From Longimicrobiales bacterium (GTDB lineage: Bacteria > Gemmatimonadota > Gemmatimonadetes > Longimicrobiales > Gaopeijiaceae), in NCBI GenBank assembly GCA_958295645.1, contig OY282361.1, positions 2,694,501 to 2,758,500 on the forward strand: 64,000 bases of DNA, written 5' to 3'. The notes beneath the pieces are model-generated. The model saw nothing but the letters and a program-made list of their open reading frames with translations. It had not been told where the DNA came from and did no database searches. Every line of letters starts with the position of its first letter. Position 1 is the first letter of the stretch. A program made the translations under genes and the position numbers. Shown piece by piece: positions 34,831 through 43,988 of the stretch.

Positions 34831-36330
34831 ATGACCCTCTGCCGCTCCCTCCAGTTCGACCGCCTGCTGATCGGGAACCGCTGGGCCGAGAACGCGCAGG
34901 TCGAGGTCGGCGCGGGCGGCGTCATCCGGAGAATCGGTGGCGACGGAATCATGCGCGATCGGGCGGCGGCGGAAGGGTTGCGGACGGAGCCGGCAGGCGC
35001 GGAGCGGGTCTCGGGCTGGACGGTGCCGGGCGTCCCCAACCTACACAGCCACGCCTTCCAGCGCGCAATGGCAGGCTTGGCCGAGGGGAGCGGGCCCGGC
35101 TCGTTCTGGAGTTGGCGCGACGTGATGTACCGGTTCGCGGCCCGGCTGGCCCCGGAGGACGTGGAGGCCGTCGCGGCCCAGCTCTTCGTCGAGATGCTGA
35201 AGGCCGGATTCACGTGCGTGGGCGAGTTCCACTACCTGCATCACGCGCCGGACGGACGGCCCTACGCCGACGAAGCCGAGATGAGCAGACGAATCCTCGA
35301 GGCCGCCACGACCACGGGCATCGGCTTGGTGCACCTGCCCGTCCTGTACGAGACGGGAGGCTTCGACGGGTCTCCCCTGGGCGGCGCCCAACTTCGGTTT
35401 CGGCTGGACTTGGAGGCGTTGGTGAGGCTGCGCGACGCGCTGGGCCCGGCCTTCCGGGAGGCCGGACAGCGCCTGGGCTGGGCGGTCCACAGCCTGCGCG
35501 CCGTCTCGCCTGCTTCCCTTCGGCGGGCGACGGAATTCTTGGATGGGACGGATGCGGCAATGGACGCGACGGGTGCGACGATGGGCGGGACGGACGCGGC
35601 AATGGGCGCGGCGAACGCCGTGCCGGGCGGACCAGCGGCGGATGCGCCCATCCACATCCACGTGGCCGAGCAGGAGCGCGAAGTCGAGGAGTGCTCGGCT
35701 GCGCGGGGCGCCAGGCCGGTGGAATGGCTGCTGGAGAACGCGCCGGTGGACGAGCGGTGGTGCCTGGTCCATGCGACTCACATGACCCGCGGGGAAGCGG
35801 GAGCGGTCGCGCGGCGAGGAGCGGTCGCGGGGTTGTGTCCCACGACGGAGGCCAATCTGGGCGACGGACTGTTCCCGCTGGAGACGTTCGCGCGCTCCGG
35901 TGGAAGATTCGGCGTCGGCACGGACAGCCACGTGTCCCGGTCTCCGGTCGAGGAGCTGCGCCTCTTGGAATACGGTCTTCGGCTGGCGTCGCGTCGCCGC
36001 GGCATCTTGGCGGCTTCGGTTGGCGGCGCGGGCGGAGCGTTGCTTGCCCAGGCGTGGGGCTCCGGGGCGCGGGCGCTGGCTTGGAACGGGGGCCGCGTCG
36101 AGGTGGGCGCGAGGGCGGACTTCGTTATCCTGGACGAGGAGCACCCCGCGCTGGTGGGCCGCGATGGTCCCGAGGTCTTGGACTCCTGGGTCTTCTCGGG
36201 CACCGACAATCCTGTCCGGGACGTCTTCGTGGGCGGCAGGCGGGTCGTCCAGGACGGGCGGCACCGGCGCGAAGAGGAGGTCCTGCGGGCCTTCAGGAAG
36301 ACGTCGGAGTCGCTGGCGCGGCGGATCTGA
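34831..36330 (+). CDS. hutF: formimidoylglutamate deiminase
   Basis: It converts N-formimidoyl-L-glutamate to N-formyl-L-glutamate and ammonia, the two-step route to glutamate that bypasses direct formiminoglutamase. The protein has 499 residues from ATG 34831 (a TTG lies 6 bp upstream). The amidohydrolase motifs are VPGVPNLHSHAFQRAMAGL, GFTCVGEFHYLHH, IHIHVAEQEREVEEC, CLVHATHMT and RFGVGTDSHVSRSPVEELR. Residues ~235-270 are a Gly/Ala/Thr/Met-rich insertion made of short repeats (GTDAAM twice), encoded by imperfect tandem DNA repeats around 35545-35625 and not typical of the family. It converges on hutU. Confidence 0.93.
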   Translation: MTLCRSLQFDRLLIGNRWAENAQVEVGAGGVIRRIGGDGIMRDRAAAEGLRTEPAGAERVSGWTVPGVPNLHSHAFQRAMAGLAEGSGPGSFWSWRDVMYRFAARLAPEDVEAVAAQLFVEMLKAGFTCVGEFHYLHHAPDGRPYADEAEMSRRILEAATTTGIGLVHLPVLYETGGFDGSPLGGAQLRFRLDLEALVRLRDALGPAFREAGQRLGWAVHSLRAVSPASLRRATEFLDGTDAAMDATGATMGGTDAAMGAANAVPGGPAADAPIHIHVAEQEREVEECSAARGARPVEWLLENAPVDERWCLVHATHMTRGEAGAVARRGAVAGLCPTTEANLGDGLFPLETFARSGGRFGVGTDSHVSRSPVEELRLLEYGLRLASRRRGILAASVGGAGGALLAQAWGSGARALAWNGGRVEVGARADFVILDEEHPALVGRDGPEVLDSWVFSGTDNPVRDVFVGGRRVVQDGRHRREEEVLRAFRKTSESLARRI

Positions 36331-36344
36331 CGGGCCGCGCGACA

Positions 36345-36427
36345 GACTTGGCGGGCTGCGCTCCGGACTTGGCAGGCTACGCTCGGATTTGGCGGGCTGC
36401 GCTCCGGACTTGCCGGACTAGGCTCCG
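36345..36427. repeat. four tandem ~21-bp repeats between hutF and hutU
   Basis: Units starting at 36345, 36366, 36386 and 36407 read close to GACTTGGCGGGCTGCGCTCCG. The last unit runs into the hutU stop and final codons. The array fills the space between the convergent 3' ends. Confidence 0.8.
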
Positions 36428-38070
36428 GGAATCTCGATCCCGGCGGCCCGCGCAGTCTCGATGGCGTCGTCGTAGCCGGCGTCCGCGTGCCGGGCCACGC
36501 CGAGCCCCGGATCGTTGGTGAGCACGCGCTCGATCCGCTCTCGCATCTCGGGGGTGCCGTCGGCCACCAGCACCTGCCCTGCGTGGAGCGAGTTGCCGAT
36601 GCCGACGCCTCCGCCGTGGTGAAAGGACACCCAGCTCGCGCCCGACGCCGTGTTCAGCAGCGCGTTCAGCACGGGCCAGTCCGCCACCGCGTCGGATCCG
36701 TCCTTCATTCCCTCCGTCTCACGGTACGGCGACGCGACCGAGCCGGTGTCCAGGTGATCGCGGCCGATCACGACCGGCGCGCTGATCTCGCCCCGGGCCA
36801 CCAAATCGTTCATCGCCACGCCGAAACGGGCGCGCTCGCCCTGTCCGAGCCAGCAGATGCGGGCCGGAAGCCCTTGAAAGGCGACCTTCTCGCGGGCCAT
36901 GCGAATCCAGCGGCACAGGTGCTCGTCGTCGGAGAACATCTCCAGCGCCAAGTCGTCCGTCCTGTGGATGTCCGAGGCCTGCCCCGACAGCGCCACCCAG
37001 CGAAACGGTCCCATCCCCTGGCAGAACAGCGGCCGCACGTAGGCCGGCACGAATCCCGGATAGGCGAAGGCGTCCTCGAATCCCGCGTCGCGGGCGTAGC
37101 CGCGCAGGTTGTTTCCGTAGTCCACGGCGACCGCGCCGCGCCGCTGCATCTTCACGATGGCTTGGCAATGCGTACGGATCGAGGCCATCGAGCGCCGGTG
37201 GTACTCCGCCGGGTCGCTTTCCCGAAGTCTCGGCGCCTGCTCGACCGAAAGGCCCGCCGGGATGTAGCCGTTCAGGGGATCGTGCGCCGAGGTTTGATCG
37301 GTCACCACGTCGGGCGTCACTCCATCCGCGACAAGCGCCGGCAGCGCTTCGGCGCAGTTTCCCACCAAGCCCACCGACAGCGGCTCGCCCTCCTGCGCCG
37401 CGTTGATCACCCAGCCCGTGGCCTCGGCGAGGTCGTAGGTCATCCTGTCGCAATAGCGGGTCTCGATCCTCCGCTCGATGCGGCGCGGATCCGCCTCGAC
37501 GACCAAGATCGCGGCCCCGTTCATGGTGGCCGCCAGGGGTTGTGCGCCTCCCATCCCCCCCATCCCTCCCGTCAGAATCCAACGTCCGGCCAAGCTTCCT
37601 CCGAAGTGGGTCTTGGCAATGGCGCCGAAGGTCTCGTAGGTGCCCTGCAGGATGCCTTGGGTGCCGATGTAGATCCACGAGCCGGCCGTCATCTGTCCGT
37701 ACATGACCAGCCCCGCCCGCTCCAGTGCGTGGAAGTGCTCCCAGGTGGCCCAGCGGCCCACCAAGTTCGCGTTGGCGATGAGGACCCGGGGCGCGTGCCG
37801 GTGCGTGCGAAAGACGGCCACCGGCTTGCCGGACTGGACCACGAGCGTCTCGTCGTCTTCGAGCTTCTCGAGCGCCGCGACGATGGCGTCGAAGGCCTCC
37901 CAGCTTCGCGCGGCCTTGCCCGTGCCGCCGTAGACCACCAAGCGGGCGGGGTCCTCGGCGACCGCCGGGTCCAGGTTGTTCATGAGCATTCGCAACGCGG
38001 CTTCCTGCGTCCATCCCTTGCACCGGAGGACCGTGCCGCGCGGCGCCCGGATCGTTCGGTTCGCGCTCAT
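36418..38070 (-). CDS. hutU: urocanate hydratase
   Basis: The second enzyme of histidine breakdown adds water to urocanate using tightly bound NAD+ as an electrophile. The protein has 550 residues from ATG 38070, which has AAGGAG seven bases upstream and overlaps the hutH stop as ATGA. Conserved blocks include [36 protein letters not shown] (seen here as [18 protein letters not shown]), [15 protein letters not shown]-type ([19 protein letters not shown]), [15 protein letters not shown] with the active-site Cys, and [19 protein letters not shown]. The length and all blocks agree with the family. Second gene of the hutHU operon. Confidence 0.96.
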   Translation of the reverse strand: MSANRTIRAPRGTVLRCKGWTQEAALRMLMNNLDPAVAEDPARLVVYGGTGKAARSWEAFDAIVAALEKLEDDETLVVQSGKPVAVFRTHRHAPRVLIANANLVGRWATWEHFHALERAGLVMYGQMTAGSWIYIGTQGILQGTYETFGAIAKTHFGGSLAGRWILTGGMGGMGGAQPLAATMNGAAILVVEADPRRIERRIETRYCDRMTYDLAEATGWVINAAQEGEPLSVGLVGNCAEALPALVADGVTPDVVTDQTSAHDPLNGYIPAGLSVEQAPRLRESDPAEYHRRSMASIRTHCQAIVKMQRRGAVAVDYGNNLRGYARDAGFEDAFAYPGFVPAYVRPLFCQGMGPFRWVALSGQASDIHRTDDLALEMFSDDEHLCRWIRMAREKVAFQGLPARICWLGQGERARFGVAMNDLVARGEISAPVVIGRDHLDTGSVASPYRETEGMKDGSDAVADWPVLNALLNTASGASWVSFHHGGGVGIGNSLHAGQVLVADGTPEMRERIERVLTNDPGLGVARHADAGYDDAIETARAAGIEIPGA

Positions 38071-39608
38071 CGGTTCGCTCCTTCTTCGGCGGGCCACGCG
38101 CATTCCTCGGCGGGCCACGCGAACGCCCCCGCTCTCGCCAGACGGGCCACGGCGCCCACGTCGGGGCTGAGGCTGCGATCCTCGTCCAGACGCGGCACCT
38201 CGCTCCGCACGACGGCCACGGCGCGCTCCACGCCGCCTCCGGCCCGCAGAGGCCGGTGGAACTCGACGGCCTGGGCCGCGCACAGCATCTCCACGGCCAG
38301 CACGGTCTCCAGCAGTCCCATGCTCCTCCGGAGCTTTCGGGCCGCCGTCATTCCCATGGACACGTGGTCTTCCTGGCCCGCGCTCGTCGGCACCGAGTCC
38401 GTGCTGGCGGGCGTGGCGAGGACGCGCATTTCCGAGAGGGCGTCGGCCGCCACGATCTGGGCCATCATGAACCCCGAACGCACGCCGGGCCGGGGCGTCA
38501 GGAACGCCGGCAGCCCCGAGAGGCTGGGGTTGAGCAGGCGGTCGGTGCGCCGCTCGGAGATGGCGGCCAGGTCGGTGGCTGCGATGGCGGCCAAGTCCAG
38601 GCACTGGGCGACGATCTGGGCGTGGAAGTTGCCGCCGCTCAAGACCGCGTCGCTTCCGGGCAGCACAAGGGGATTGTCGGTCGTGGAGTTCGCTTCGACG
38701 GCGAGGATGCGGTGCGCGTAGGCGGCGGCCTCCCTGGCCGCGCCGTGCACCTGGGGCATGCAGCGGAGCGAGTAGGCGTCCTGGACGCGCGGGTCGCCGT
38801 CGCGGTGCGATTCGCGGACTTCGGAGTCTGCGAGCAGCGCGCGCAACCGCCGGGCGCAGAGGACTTGCCCAGGGTGCGGGCGCGCCTCGTGAATCTCGGC
38901 CCGAAAGGCGCTCGGCGTCCCCTTCAGCGCTTCGAGCGAGGTGGCGCCGGCCACGTCCGCCGTGTCGAGGGCGCGCTCCAGCCGCCGAAGCGCGAGGATG
39001 CCGACTCCGGTGGACGCCTGCGTCCCGTTGAGGAGCGCCATCCCTTCCTTCTCGGCCAGCTCCACCGGCTCGATTCCGGCCTCCGCCAGCAACCCCGCGG
39101 CATCGGCGGTCTTCCCGCCCGCGCTCGCGGTCCCTTCGCCCATCAGCGCCAGCGCCGCGTGGGCGAGCGGAACCAAGTCGCCGCTGGCCCCGAGCGAACC
39201 GATCTCGGGGACGACCGGATGCAGTTGCCGGTTCAGCAGATCCAGCAGCCGCTCCACGATCACGGGACGGCAGCCGGAATGGCCCCGGGCCAGCGTGTTG
39301 GCGCGCAGCAGCATCATGGCCCGAACCTCGGCTTCCGGCAGCGGCCGGCCCGTTCCCGCCGCGTGGCTCCTGACCAAGTTGCTCTGCAGTTCCCGCCGCT
39401 CCGCCGCGCCGATCGGCACGCTCGCGAGGCTGCCGAAGCCGGTGGTCACGCCGTAGACGATCGCGCCGTCCGCCAGGAGAGATTCGAGCCGCTCGCGGGA
39501 CTGCCGGACGCTCGCCAGCGCTTCCTCGTGCAGGCGGACCGGCTCGCCGCCTTCCGCCACGGCTTCGACCTGCTCGAGCGTGAGCGTGCGCCCGTCGATG
39601 GTGATCAA
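38067..39608 (-). CDS. hutH: histidine ammonia-lyase
   Basis: The first enzyme of histidine breakdown releases ammonia to give urocanate. The MIO prosthetic group forms from Ala-Ser-Gly in [17 protein letters not shown]. Other conserved blocks are [47 protein letters not shown] and [15 protein letters not shown]. The protein has 513 residues from TTG 39608, chosen for the GGGGAG just upstream and because the sequence then starts [14 protein letters not shown]; the ATG at 39734 adds a non-conserved extension. The C-terminus holds a short duplication (AWPAEEC then AWPAEEG). The stop overlaps the hutU start. Paired palindromes lie directly upstream. Confidence 0.96.
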   Translation of the reverse strand: MITIDGRTLTLEQVEAVAEGGEPVRLHEEALASVRQSRERLESLLADGAIVYGVTTGFGSLASVPIGAAERRELQSNLVRSHAAGTGRPLPEAEVRAMMLLRANTLARGHSGCRPVIVERLLDLLNRQLHPVVPEIGSLGASGDLVPLAHAALALMGEGTASAGGKTADAAGLLAEAGIEPVELAEKEGMALLNGTQASTGVGILALRRLERALDTADVAGATSLEALKGTPSAFRAEIHEARPHPGQVLCARRLRALLADSEVRESHRDGDPRVQDAYSLRCMPQVHGAAREAAAYAHRILAVEANSTTDNPLVLPGSDAVLSGGNFHAQIVAQCLDLAAIAATDLAAISERRTDRLLNPSLSGLPAFLTPRPGVRSGFMMAQIVAADALSEMRVLATPASTDSVPTSAGQEDHVSMGMTAARKLRRSMGLLETVLAVEMLCAAQAVEFHRPLRAGGGVERAVAVVRSEVPRLDEDRSLSPDVGAVARLARAGAFAWPAEECAWPAEEGANR

Positions 39609-39620
39609 GGACTCTCCCCT

Positions 39621-39656
39621 TTGCGAACGTGACGCAACTTTGCGAACATGGCGCAA
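39621..39656. promoter_or_regulatory. tandem palindromes TTGCG-N7-CGCAA upstream of hutH
   Basis: Two copies of TTGCG-N7-CGCAA lie at 39621-39637 and 39640-39656, spaced 19 bp centre to centre, about two helical turns. They sit 13 bp upstream of the hutH start codon in the divergent region shared with the nucleotidase genes. The arrangement suits a dimeric repressor. The pattern is unlike the HutC site I know, and no regulator gene is in the hut cluster here. Confidence 0.6.
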
Positions 39657-39764
39657 CAACCCGTGAAGACTAAACTTAAGAGACGCCTTCGCGGCCCCGC
39701 CTTCGCCCGCGGTCGCGCGGGCTCTCGTCCGCATGTCTCTCCGTCCCCTGGGATCGGCGCGACC

Positions 39765-40646
39765 ATGTTCCCATATCGCCGAGCCGCCTACGCGTCCGTC
39801 CTAGCGTGCGCCCTGTCCGGTTGCTCGTGGAACTCCGCCGGGACGCCGCCGCCCGCCGATCCCCCTGGCCCCGTCCCTCTCGCCTACGAAGCCGGCTTCG
39901 TCGAGATCGCCGACTCGATTTCGGAGGCGGCGGACGTCGAAGGGATGCTCACCAAGTACCGCTCTCAAATCGAGAAGGAGCTGGCCGAGGTCGTCGGCTT
40001 GGCGAGCGGCCCGTTCGTGAAGGCGGATCCCGAAGGCGCGCTCGACAACTTGGTTGCCGACGCCGTCCTCCACACGGCCCGCCGCCTGGCGAGCGACACG
40101 GTCCACGCCGTCCTCCTCAACGACGGGGGATTGCGCGTGCCGCTGGCGGCCGGGCCGCTTCGGATGACCCATGCGTTCGAGCTGTTGCCCTTCAGGAACT
40201 ACGTGATCATCCTCTCGCTCACGGGGGAGCAGATGGAGCGCTTGGCCGACGAGATCGCGGCCAGCAACGGCGAACCGGTGGCCGGTTGGACCATGGCGCT
40301 GGACGGCCGCGACGCGGTGGACGTGCGGATCGGCGGCGAACCCGTCCGCGCCGACGGCGAGTACCGGCTGGCGACGGTGGACTATCTTGCCGACGGGGGC
40401 GGCACATGGAGCGTCCTGTGGGAAGTGGACCCGGAAGACCGCGAGGATCTGGGCCTCCTGATCAGAGACGCCTTCGTCGACTACGTGCGCGAGCGAGGCG
40501 AGGTCGCTCCTCTCCTGGACGGGCGGATTCGGCCTGCAGGCGCGAACGAAGGCGGCCCCGCCCGGGAAGTCGAGTCTGGCGAACGGGGGCCGCCGCGGCC
40601 GACTCCGGAGGCTCTGAACGAGCGCAGCTGCGGGAGGGCGCGATGA
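39765..40646 (+). CDS. 5'-nucleotidase C-terminal-domain lipoprotein
   Basis: The protein has 293 residues from ATG 39765. The signal (YRRAAYASVLACALSGC) ends in a lipobox ALSGC, predicting an outer- or inner-membrane lipoprotein. The rest matches the UshA-type 5'_nucleotid_C domain, which binds the nucleotide base: DNLVADAVLHTARRL, VHAVLLNDGGLRVPL, HAFELLPFRNYVIILSLTGEQMERLAD and RLATVDYLADGGG. The metal-binding catalytic domain is encoded separately by the next gene, whose start overlaps this stop as ATGA. Together they should equal one periplasmic 5'-nucleotidase. Confidence 0.88.
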   Translation: MFPYRRAAYASVLACALSGCSWNSAGTPPPADPPGPVPLAYEAGFVEIADSISEAADVEGMLTKYRSQIEKELAEVVGLASGPFVKADPEGALDNLVADAVLHTARRLASDTVHAVLLNDGGLRVPLAAGPLRMTHAFELLPFRNYVIILSLTGEQMERLADEIAASNGEPVAGWTMALDGRDAVDVRIGGEPVRADGEYRLATVDYLADGGGTWSVLWEVDPEDREDLGLLIRDAFVDYVRERGEVAPLLDGRIRPAGANEGGPAREVESGERGPPRPTPEALNERSCGRAR

Positions 40647-41659
40647 ACCGCAGAGGCTTCGTGCGGGCGTCCTGTCTCGCGGGCGCCGCGGGGCTTGCCG
40701 GGATGCCCGCGGGCGCTGCTGCGGACTCCTTCCTTCGCCGGACCGTTGCGCACCCGGAAGACGCGGAACTGCCGCCCTGGCCGTCGCGGGAATCTGTCGG
40801 CGCCTACCGATCTCCCGTCGGCGGGGCATCGCGGCTCGTCGTCCTCCACACCAACGACACGCACTCTCGCCTGGATCCGTTTCCGGAAGACGGGGGGCCT
40901 TTCGCCGGACTGGGAGGCGCGGCTCGGCGGGCGGAGCTGGTGGGGCGCATCCGGGCCGCCAACGAACACGTCCTCCTGCTGGACTCGGGCGACATCTTCC
41001 AGGGCACGCCGTACTTCAACTACTTCGGCGGCGAACCGGAGTTCAAGGCGATGTCGGCGATGGGCTACGACGCGGCCACGCTGGGCAATCACGACTTCGA
41101 CAACGGCGTGGACGGACTCGCCGACATGCTGCCCTACGCGGACTTCGATTTAGTCTCGGCCAACTACGACGTAGCCGGATCTCGGCTGGAAGGCCAAGTC
41201 AAGCCGTCCGTGATCCGCGACTTGGGCGCCTTCAAGGTGGGCATCTTCGGCCTGGGCATCGCCTTCGAGAGGCTGGTGCTCGCCAAGTTGCACGAAGGCG
41301 TGACGTATCGCGACCCAGTGGAGATCGCCCGCCGGACGGCAGCGGACCTTCGCGCTCGGGGATGCACGCTGATCGTCTGCCTCTCGCACCTGGGCTATCG
41401 CTACCGCGATCCTTCTCGTCCCAGCGATCGAACGATCGCCGAGGCGGCGCCCGAAATAGACCTGATTCTGGGCGGCCACACGCATACTTTCCTGGACGAG
41501 CCCGAAGCGTTCCTTCGCGGAGACGGCCGCACGACGCTGGTCAACCAAGTGGGCTGGGCAGGCATGCGCCTGGGCCGGATCGACATCGGGTTCGACGAGT
41601 CCGGGAATCCTTCCGGCTGGGCCGCCGCAGGCTACGACATCGACGACCACTTGGACTGA
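40643..41659 (+). CDS. metallophosphoesterase, 5'-nucleotidase catalytic-domain protein
   Basis: The protein has 338 residues. A twin-arginine-type leader (MNRRGFVRASCLAGAAGLAGMPAGAAA) suggests Tat export. The calcineurin-like metal site is LVVLHTNDTHSRLDPF, LLLDSGDIFQGTPYFN, AATLGNHDFDNGVDGL, LIVCLSHLGYRYRD and DLILGGHTHTFLDEP, the UshA/5'-nucleotidase N-terminal set with the N-H-D/E and GHTH signatures. It lacks the C-terminal nucleotide-binding domain, which the upstream coupled gene provides. The two halves appear to use different export routes (Sec/lipoprotein and Tat). Confidence 0.9.
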   Translation: MNRRGFVRASCLAGAAGLAGMPAGAAADSFLRRTVAHPEDAELPPWPSRESVGAYRSPVGGASRLVVLHTNDTHSRLDPFPEDGGPFAGLGGAARRAELVGRIRAANEHVLLLDSGDIFQGTPYFNYFGGEPEFKAMSAMGYDAATLGNHDFDNGVDGLADMLPYADFDLVSANYDVAGSRLEGQVKPSVIRDLGAFKVGIFGLGIAFERLVLAKLHEGVTYRDPVEIARRTAADLRARGCTLIVCLSHLGYRYRDPSRPSDRTIAEAAPEIDLILGGHTHTFLDEPEAFLRGDGRTTLVNQVGWAGMRLGRIDIGFDESGNPSGWAAAGYDIDDHLD

Positions 41660-41663
41660 CGGT

Positions 41664-43163
41664 TCAGCTCCCGGAGGCGGACTTCCCGTAGACGAAGTTC
41701 TCGACTTCTCCGTGTATGCGGGCGACGGTCTCCGCCGAGGGCGGCTTCGTCATTCGCGACACGACCAGCGTCACGACGAAGTTGACCGATACGGACCACA
41801 GGGCTTCGTGCAGTCCCAGCGGATGCAAGTACACGAAGCGCGTCACGTAGAGCGTCGCGAGTCCCGTCAGAATGCCCGCCAACACGCCCGTCCTCGTGGT
41901 GAGCCTTCGGCCGGGCAAGCAAACGCCGAACACGGCAGGCAACAGTTGCAGCGTCCCCGTTGCCGACAAGGTCACCAGCCGGACGAGGAAGTCGAAGCTG
42001 TTCACGGAGAGCAGATAGCCCACTCCCAGCAGCACGACTACGATGCAGCGCCCGAAGGCGACGTAGTGCGCCTGGCTGCGGCGGGGCGCGACGTAGCGCT
42101 GGTACACGTCCCTCGTGAGCACCGTCATGTTGGAATGCAGGATGGAATCCAGCGTGGACATGGCGGCGGCCGTCGCTCCCGCAAGGATGAGTCCGGTCAG
42201 CCAAGCCGGCGTGTAACGAAACAGCAGTTCGGGAAAGATGCGGTCGGCCGTCTCCAGATCGGGCAGCACGAGAGCGCCGCCGAGTCCCACCAGGGCGGCG
42301 GGGATGAACAGCGTCATCAGGTAGATGGGCGTGGTGGCGCCGAGGATCTTGAGCGTGCGCGCGGATGCGGCCGTGTAGTAGCGGATCATCATGTGGGGCT
42401 GGAAGACGACCCCGAAGGACAAGGCGATGGTCATGCCCGCCCAGACGCCGGGCGTGAAGAATCCTTCCGGCCCCGGGAGGCTGAGGAGGTCGGGCCGTTC
42501 CGCCGCAACCCGCCGCCACAGCGCCACCGGGCCGCCGAAGAGCTTGTACGTCAGGACCAGCGCGCCGATCCACACGGCGGCGTACATCCACACGCCTTGG
42601 ATCACGTCGGTCCAGTACACCGCCCGCAGTCCGCCGACCATGAGATACGCGGCCGACACCACCAGCAGAATCAGCACGGCCCACTCGAAGCTTATGCGAT
42701 CCCCCGTGGAGACCGACAGGATGTACCCCAGTCCCGTCGCCTGGACTTGGATGTAGATGATCGTGAACACCACCGACACCAAAGCGACGACGACTCTGAC
42801 GGCCTCGCTCTCGTAGAAGTCGGCCAGCAGATCCGCAGGCGTGACGTACCCGAACTTCTTGCCGAGCGCCCAGATGCGCGTCCCGAGGACGTAGGTGATC
42901 GCACCCACGAGCACCGTCCACGTTCCCGCCGCCCAAAACCCGATCCCGTGCTGGAAGAAGAAGCCGCCCGACCCCAGGAACGCGAACGCCGAGTGGAACG
43001 TGGCCACGACGGTCAGATAGAGGACGATCAGACCGGCCTGCCGGCCGTACAGCAGGAAGTCCTCGATGGTCGCGGACGTCCGCCGGCGGGCAACCTCGCC
43101 GATGATCAGAACCGCGATCAAATACGCGACGATGAGCGTGGTCGCGACGACCCAGGTCGGCAT
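41664..43163 (-). CDS. sodium:solute symporter (SSS family)
   Basis: The protein has 499 residues and about 13 helices. It starts at ATG 43163, sharing its first base with the stop of the small upstream gene (TGATG). SSS hallmarks are FLLYGRQAGLIVLYLTVVATFHSAFAFLGSGG, the core sequence VYWTDVIQGVWMYAAV, and FQPHMMIRYYTAASARTLK with ATAAAMSTLDSILHSNMTVLTRDVYQRY, the sodium-binding TM8 region. The substrate could be a sugar, amino acid, nucleoside or carboxylate and cannot be decided here. It converges on the nucleotidase gene with 4 bp between stops. Confidence 0.92.
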   Translation of the reverse strand: MPTWVVATTLIVAYLIAVLIIGEVARRRTSATIEDFLLYGRQAGLIVLYLTVVATFHSAFAFLGSGGFFFQHGIGFWAAGTWTVLVGAITYVLGTRIWALGKKFGYVTPADLLADFYESEAVRVVVALVSVVFTIIYIQVQATGLGYILSVSTGDRISFEWAVLILLVVSAAYLMVGGLRAVYWTDVIQGVWMYAAVWIGALVLTYKLFGGPVALWRRVAAERPDLLSLPGPEGFFTPGVWAGMTIALSFGVVFQPHMMIRYYTAASARTLKILGATTPIYLMTLFIPAALVGLGGALVLPDLETADRIFPELLFRYTPAWLTGLILAGATAAAMSTLDSILHSNMTVLTRDVYQRYVAPRRSQAHYVAFGRCIVVVLLGVGYLLSVNSFDFLVRLVTLSATGTLQLLPAVFGVCLPGRRLTTRTGVLAGILTGLATLYVTRFVYLHPLGLHEALWSVSVNFVVTLVVSRMTKPPSAETVARIHGEVENFVYGKSASGS

Positions 43164-43387
43164 CAGATCTTCTTCCTCAAGGCCCAGACCAGCACGCCGA
43201 TCGCCGCCGAATAGACGACCAGCAGGTACGCGAACAGGAACGGCGTGCCCAGAATCCACGGCTCCACGCGGTCGGCCAGGCCGTGCACTATCGGCGGTTG
43301 CGCGAGCGCCACGCACGCAATGAACGCGATCACGGCAATGCGGCCGGCCCGCGTGCGCGGACGGTAGTGGGAGCGGAAGGGCGTCAC
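43163..43387 (-). CDS. small two-helix membrane protein, DUF3311-like symporter partner
   Basis: The protein has 74 residues from a GTG at 43387. It holds two hydrophobic segments, IAVIAFIACVALAQPPIVHG and LFAYLLVVYSAAIGVLVWAL, with a conserved-looking WILGTPFLFAY between, and a positively charged tail (RKKI). DUF3311-type proteins of this size sit in front of SSS symporters in many genomes and are presumed accessory subunits. Its stop overlaps the symporter start by one base. Confidence 0.75.
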   Translation of the reverse strand: MTPFRSHYRPRTRAGRIAVIAFIACVALAQPPIVHGLADRVEPWILGTPFLFAYLLVVYSAAIGVLVWALRKKI

Positions 43388-43430
43388 GAGGGCGGCGAAA
43401 CCTCTCGGAGCGGACTCGGTCGTCGGCTGA

Positions 43431-43988
43431 CTATCGGTAGAACCATTGGTCGAAGGTCAAAGTCCTAAGTTTCCGAGCAACGCTACGTGCCGTGGCCGGA
43501 AACCACGCTAGCTCCCGTGCGTTGCCCGTGGGGTCGGCAGCAGAACGGCAATGCACCCCACGTAGCCCGGACGCCTTTGCTGCCGCTCCGACGGGCTGGC
43601 ACAACGCGTGCGGCACCTCGTGTCCCTTGCGTGAAATCGGGTATGTCGCCGGCAGTCCGGCTGCCGCGAGGCCTTCCGGTGTGTGCGCGTCGCAGACGAC
43701 TTGTCGAGATGGCAGTCGACATTCTACCAGCACCGGCCCGTTGACGTCGCTGAGCTCTTCTGGTTCGTATGGCCACTTTCTTGCAAATCGATGCATGTTC
43801 ATCCGAGCTGTACCTTCGTCTTCACTGAGATACAACGTGGCGTAGCTCTTGGGAGGATTCCAGCGACCGCCCTTGTTGCCGGCAAATGTTGGATCAAGCG
43901 GATCGTCCCAACGTTTCTCCGCAATGCGCCACCAACTCGTTGCATCGACAAGTGTCTCGGTCTTTTGTTTCATAACGTCGTTCTTCAA
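43431..43988 (-). CDS. RES-domain protein, toxin-like
   Basis: The protein has 185 residues with a TTG start (TTGA overlap with the preceding gene). The RES-domain pattern is visible: WWRIAEKRWDDPLDPTFAG, KGGRWNPP, ATLYLSEDEGTAR and a C-terminal ARELAWFPATARSV. RES toxins degrade NAD+ and are normally paired with an Xre/MbcA-like antitoxin. Here the usual alanine/leucine-glutamate block after YLS is altered, so activity is uncertain. It ends a coupled three-gene set with an unknown gene and a TIGR04255-like gene, all AT-richer than their flanks. Confidence 0.75.
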   Translation of the reverse strand: MKNDVMKQKTETLVDATSWWRIAEKRWDDPLDPTFAGNKGGRWNPPKSYATLYLSEDEGTARMNMHRFARKWPYEPEELSDVNGPVLVECRLPSRQVVCDAHTPEGLAAAGLPATYPISRKGHEVPHALCQPVGAAAKASGLRGVHCRSAADPTGNARELAWFPATARSVARKLRTLTFDQWFYR

